The notes beneath the pieces are model-generated. The model worked only from the letters and a program-made list of their open reading frames with translations. It was not told the origin of the DNA and searched no databases. Made by a program: the position numbers and the translations under genes. From Homoserinibacter sp. YIM 151385 (GTDB lineage Bacteria; Actinomycetota; Actinomycetes; Actinomycetales; Microbacteriaceae): a stretch of 64,000 nt of DNA. Positions 63,837 to 64,000 of this stretch are shown piece after piece. Location of the stretch: NCBI RefSeq assembly GCF_027912415.1, contig NZ_CP115175.1:1674001-1738000 (forward strand), written 5' to 3'. Numbering within the stretch: the first letter of the stretch is position 1; each line of letters opens with the position of its first letter.

Positions 63837-64000
63837 TCAGGACCCGGTCCGCCTCCGCCCGCACCTCGGCGGCGATCGCGTCGACGAGGCTCGAGCGCAG
63901 ATCCCACTGCTGCCAGTGCAGCGGCACGTCGAGGTGCCGCCCGGGGGCGAGGTCGACGATCTCGCCCGCCGCCTCCGCCTCGTCGGCGTGTGCCGCCGGC
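63833..64000 (-). CDS. LysR-family regulator, 3' end (ArgP/LysG-like)
   Basis: Only the last 55 codons lie in the window. They read GEIVDLAPGRHLDVPLHWQQ and WDLRSSLVDAIAAEVRAEAD and match the C-terminal end of ArgP/LysG-type LysR regulators, which control amino-acid (lysine/arginine) exporters such as LysE/ArgO. The gene is cut by the window end, so the identification is partial. Confidence 0.68.

Noticed and set aside
1-64000. CRISPR array or complete insertion sequence
   Set aside because: No regularly spaced direct repeats and no transposase or integrase gene was seen; the repeats found are palindromes at gene ends or the RHS duplication.

Overview
The window is GC-rich actinobacterial DNA, most likely from the Microbacteriaceae. 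The evidence is G/C-ending codons, many GTG starts, GTGA/ATGA start-stop overlaps, TANNNT -10 boxes placed directly before start codons, an acidic N-terminal extension on NusG, an LAxTG-type cell-wall anchor and an actinobacterial secE-nusG / rplKA / rplJL layout. Species is not determinable from the sequence alone.

Layout. 0-4.7 kb: two TetR regulators with short-chain dehydrogenases (one a remnant), clear palindromic operators, a small lipoprotein and a SnoaL-like protein. 4.7-14.3 kb: a polymorphic-toxin island. A 2287-residue secreted RHS/PA14 protein carries a C-terminal toxin tip and is followed by an overlapping lipoprotein gene (candidate immunity). Next comes an orphan cassette: a second copy of the RHS core joined to an unrelated tip, followed by a small two-helix membrane protein (its candidate immunity). 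Base composition breaks inside the main gene near 9.42 kb, so the tip region looks imported. This is the most notable system in the window.

14.4-24.5 kb: an L-arabinose operon on the minus strand, araB-araD-araA followed by a multiple-monosaccharide ABC transporter (binding protein, ATPase, permease), with a LacI regulator and matching operators, then a cyclase-family hydrolase. 24.7-30.1 kb: a second, paralogous sugar transporter with a ROK regulator. 30.3-36.3 kb: metB and cystathionine beta-synthase, two small membrane proteins (DUF3105, DUF305) and an ABC exporter. 36.4-41.3 kb: a binding-protein-dependent sugar ABC transporter with a divergent LacI regulator and palindromic operators. 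41.4-45.3 kb: an LAMTG-anchored repeat surface protein and a LuxR-type regulator.

45.6-46.7 kb: rplJ-rplL with an L10 leader. 46.8-56.8 kb: two Gfo/Idh/MocA dehydrogenase plus TIM-barrel isomerase pairs, a YqaJ-type nuclease, a DUF998 protein, a quinone-oxidoreductase-like protein, a GNAT acetyltransferase, and an FAD oxidoreductase with a cupin. 56.9-60.4 kb: tRNA-Trp, secE, nusG, a VapBC-type toxin-antitoxin pair set between nusG and rplK, then rplK-rplA. 60.5-64 kb: an aminotransferase, a secreted repeat protein and the 3' end of a LysR-type gene.

A second theme is long, nearly perfect palindromes at gene ends (23.7, 30.2, 34.3, 47.6 and 52.1 kb). They include a 66-bp perfect palindrome that is translated as the C-terminus of the ABC exporter, and a second copy of the same sequence family 4 kb away.
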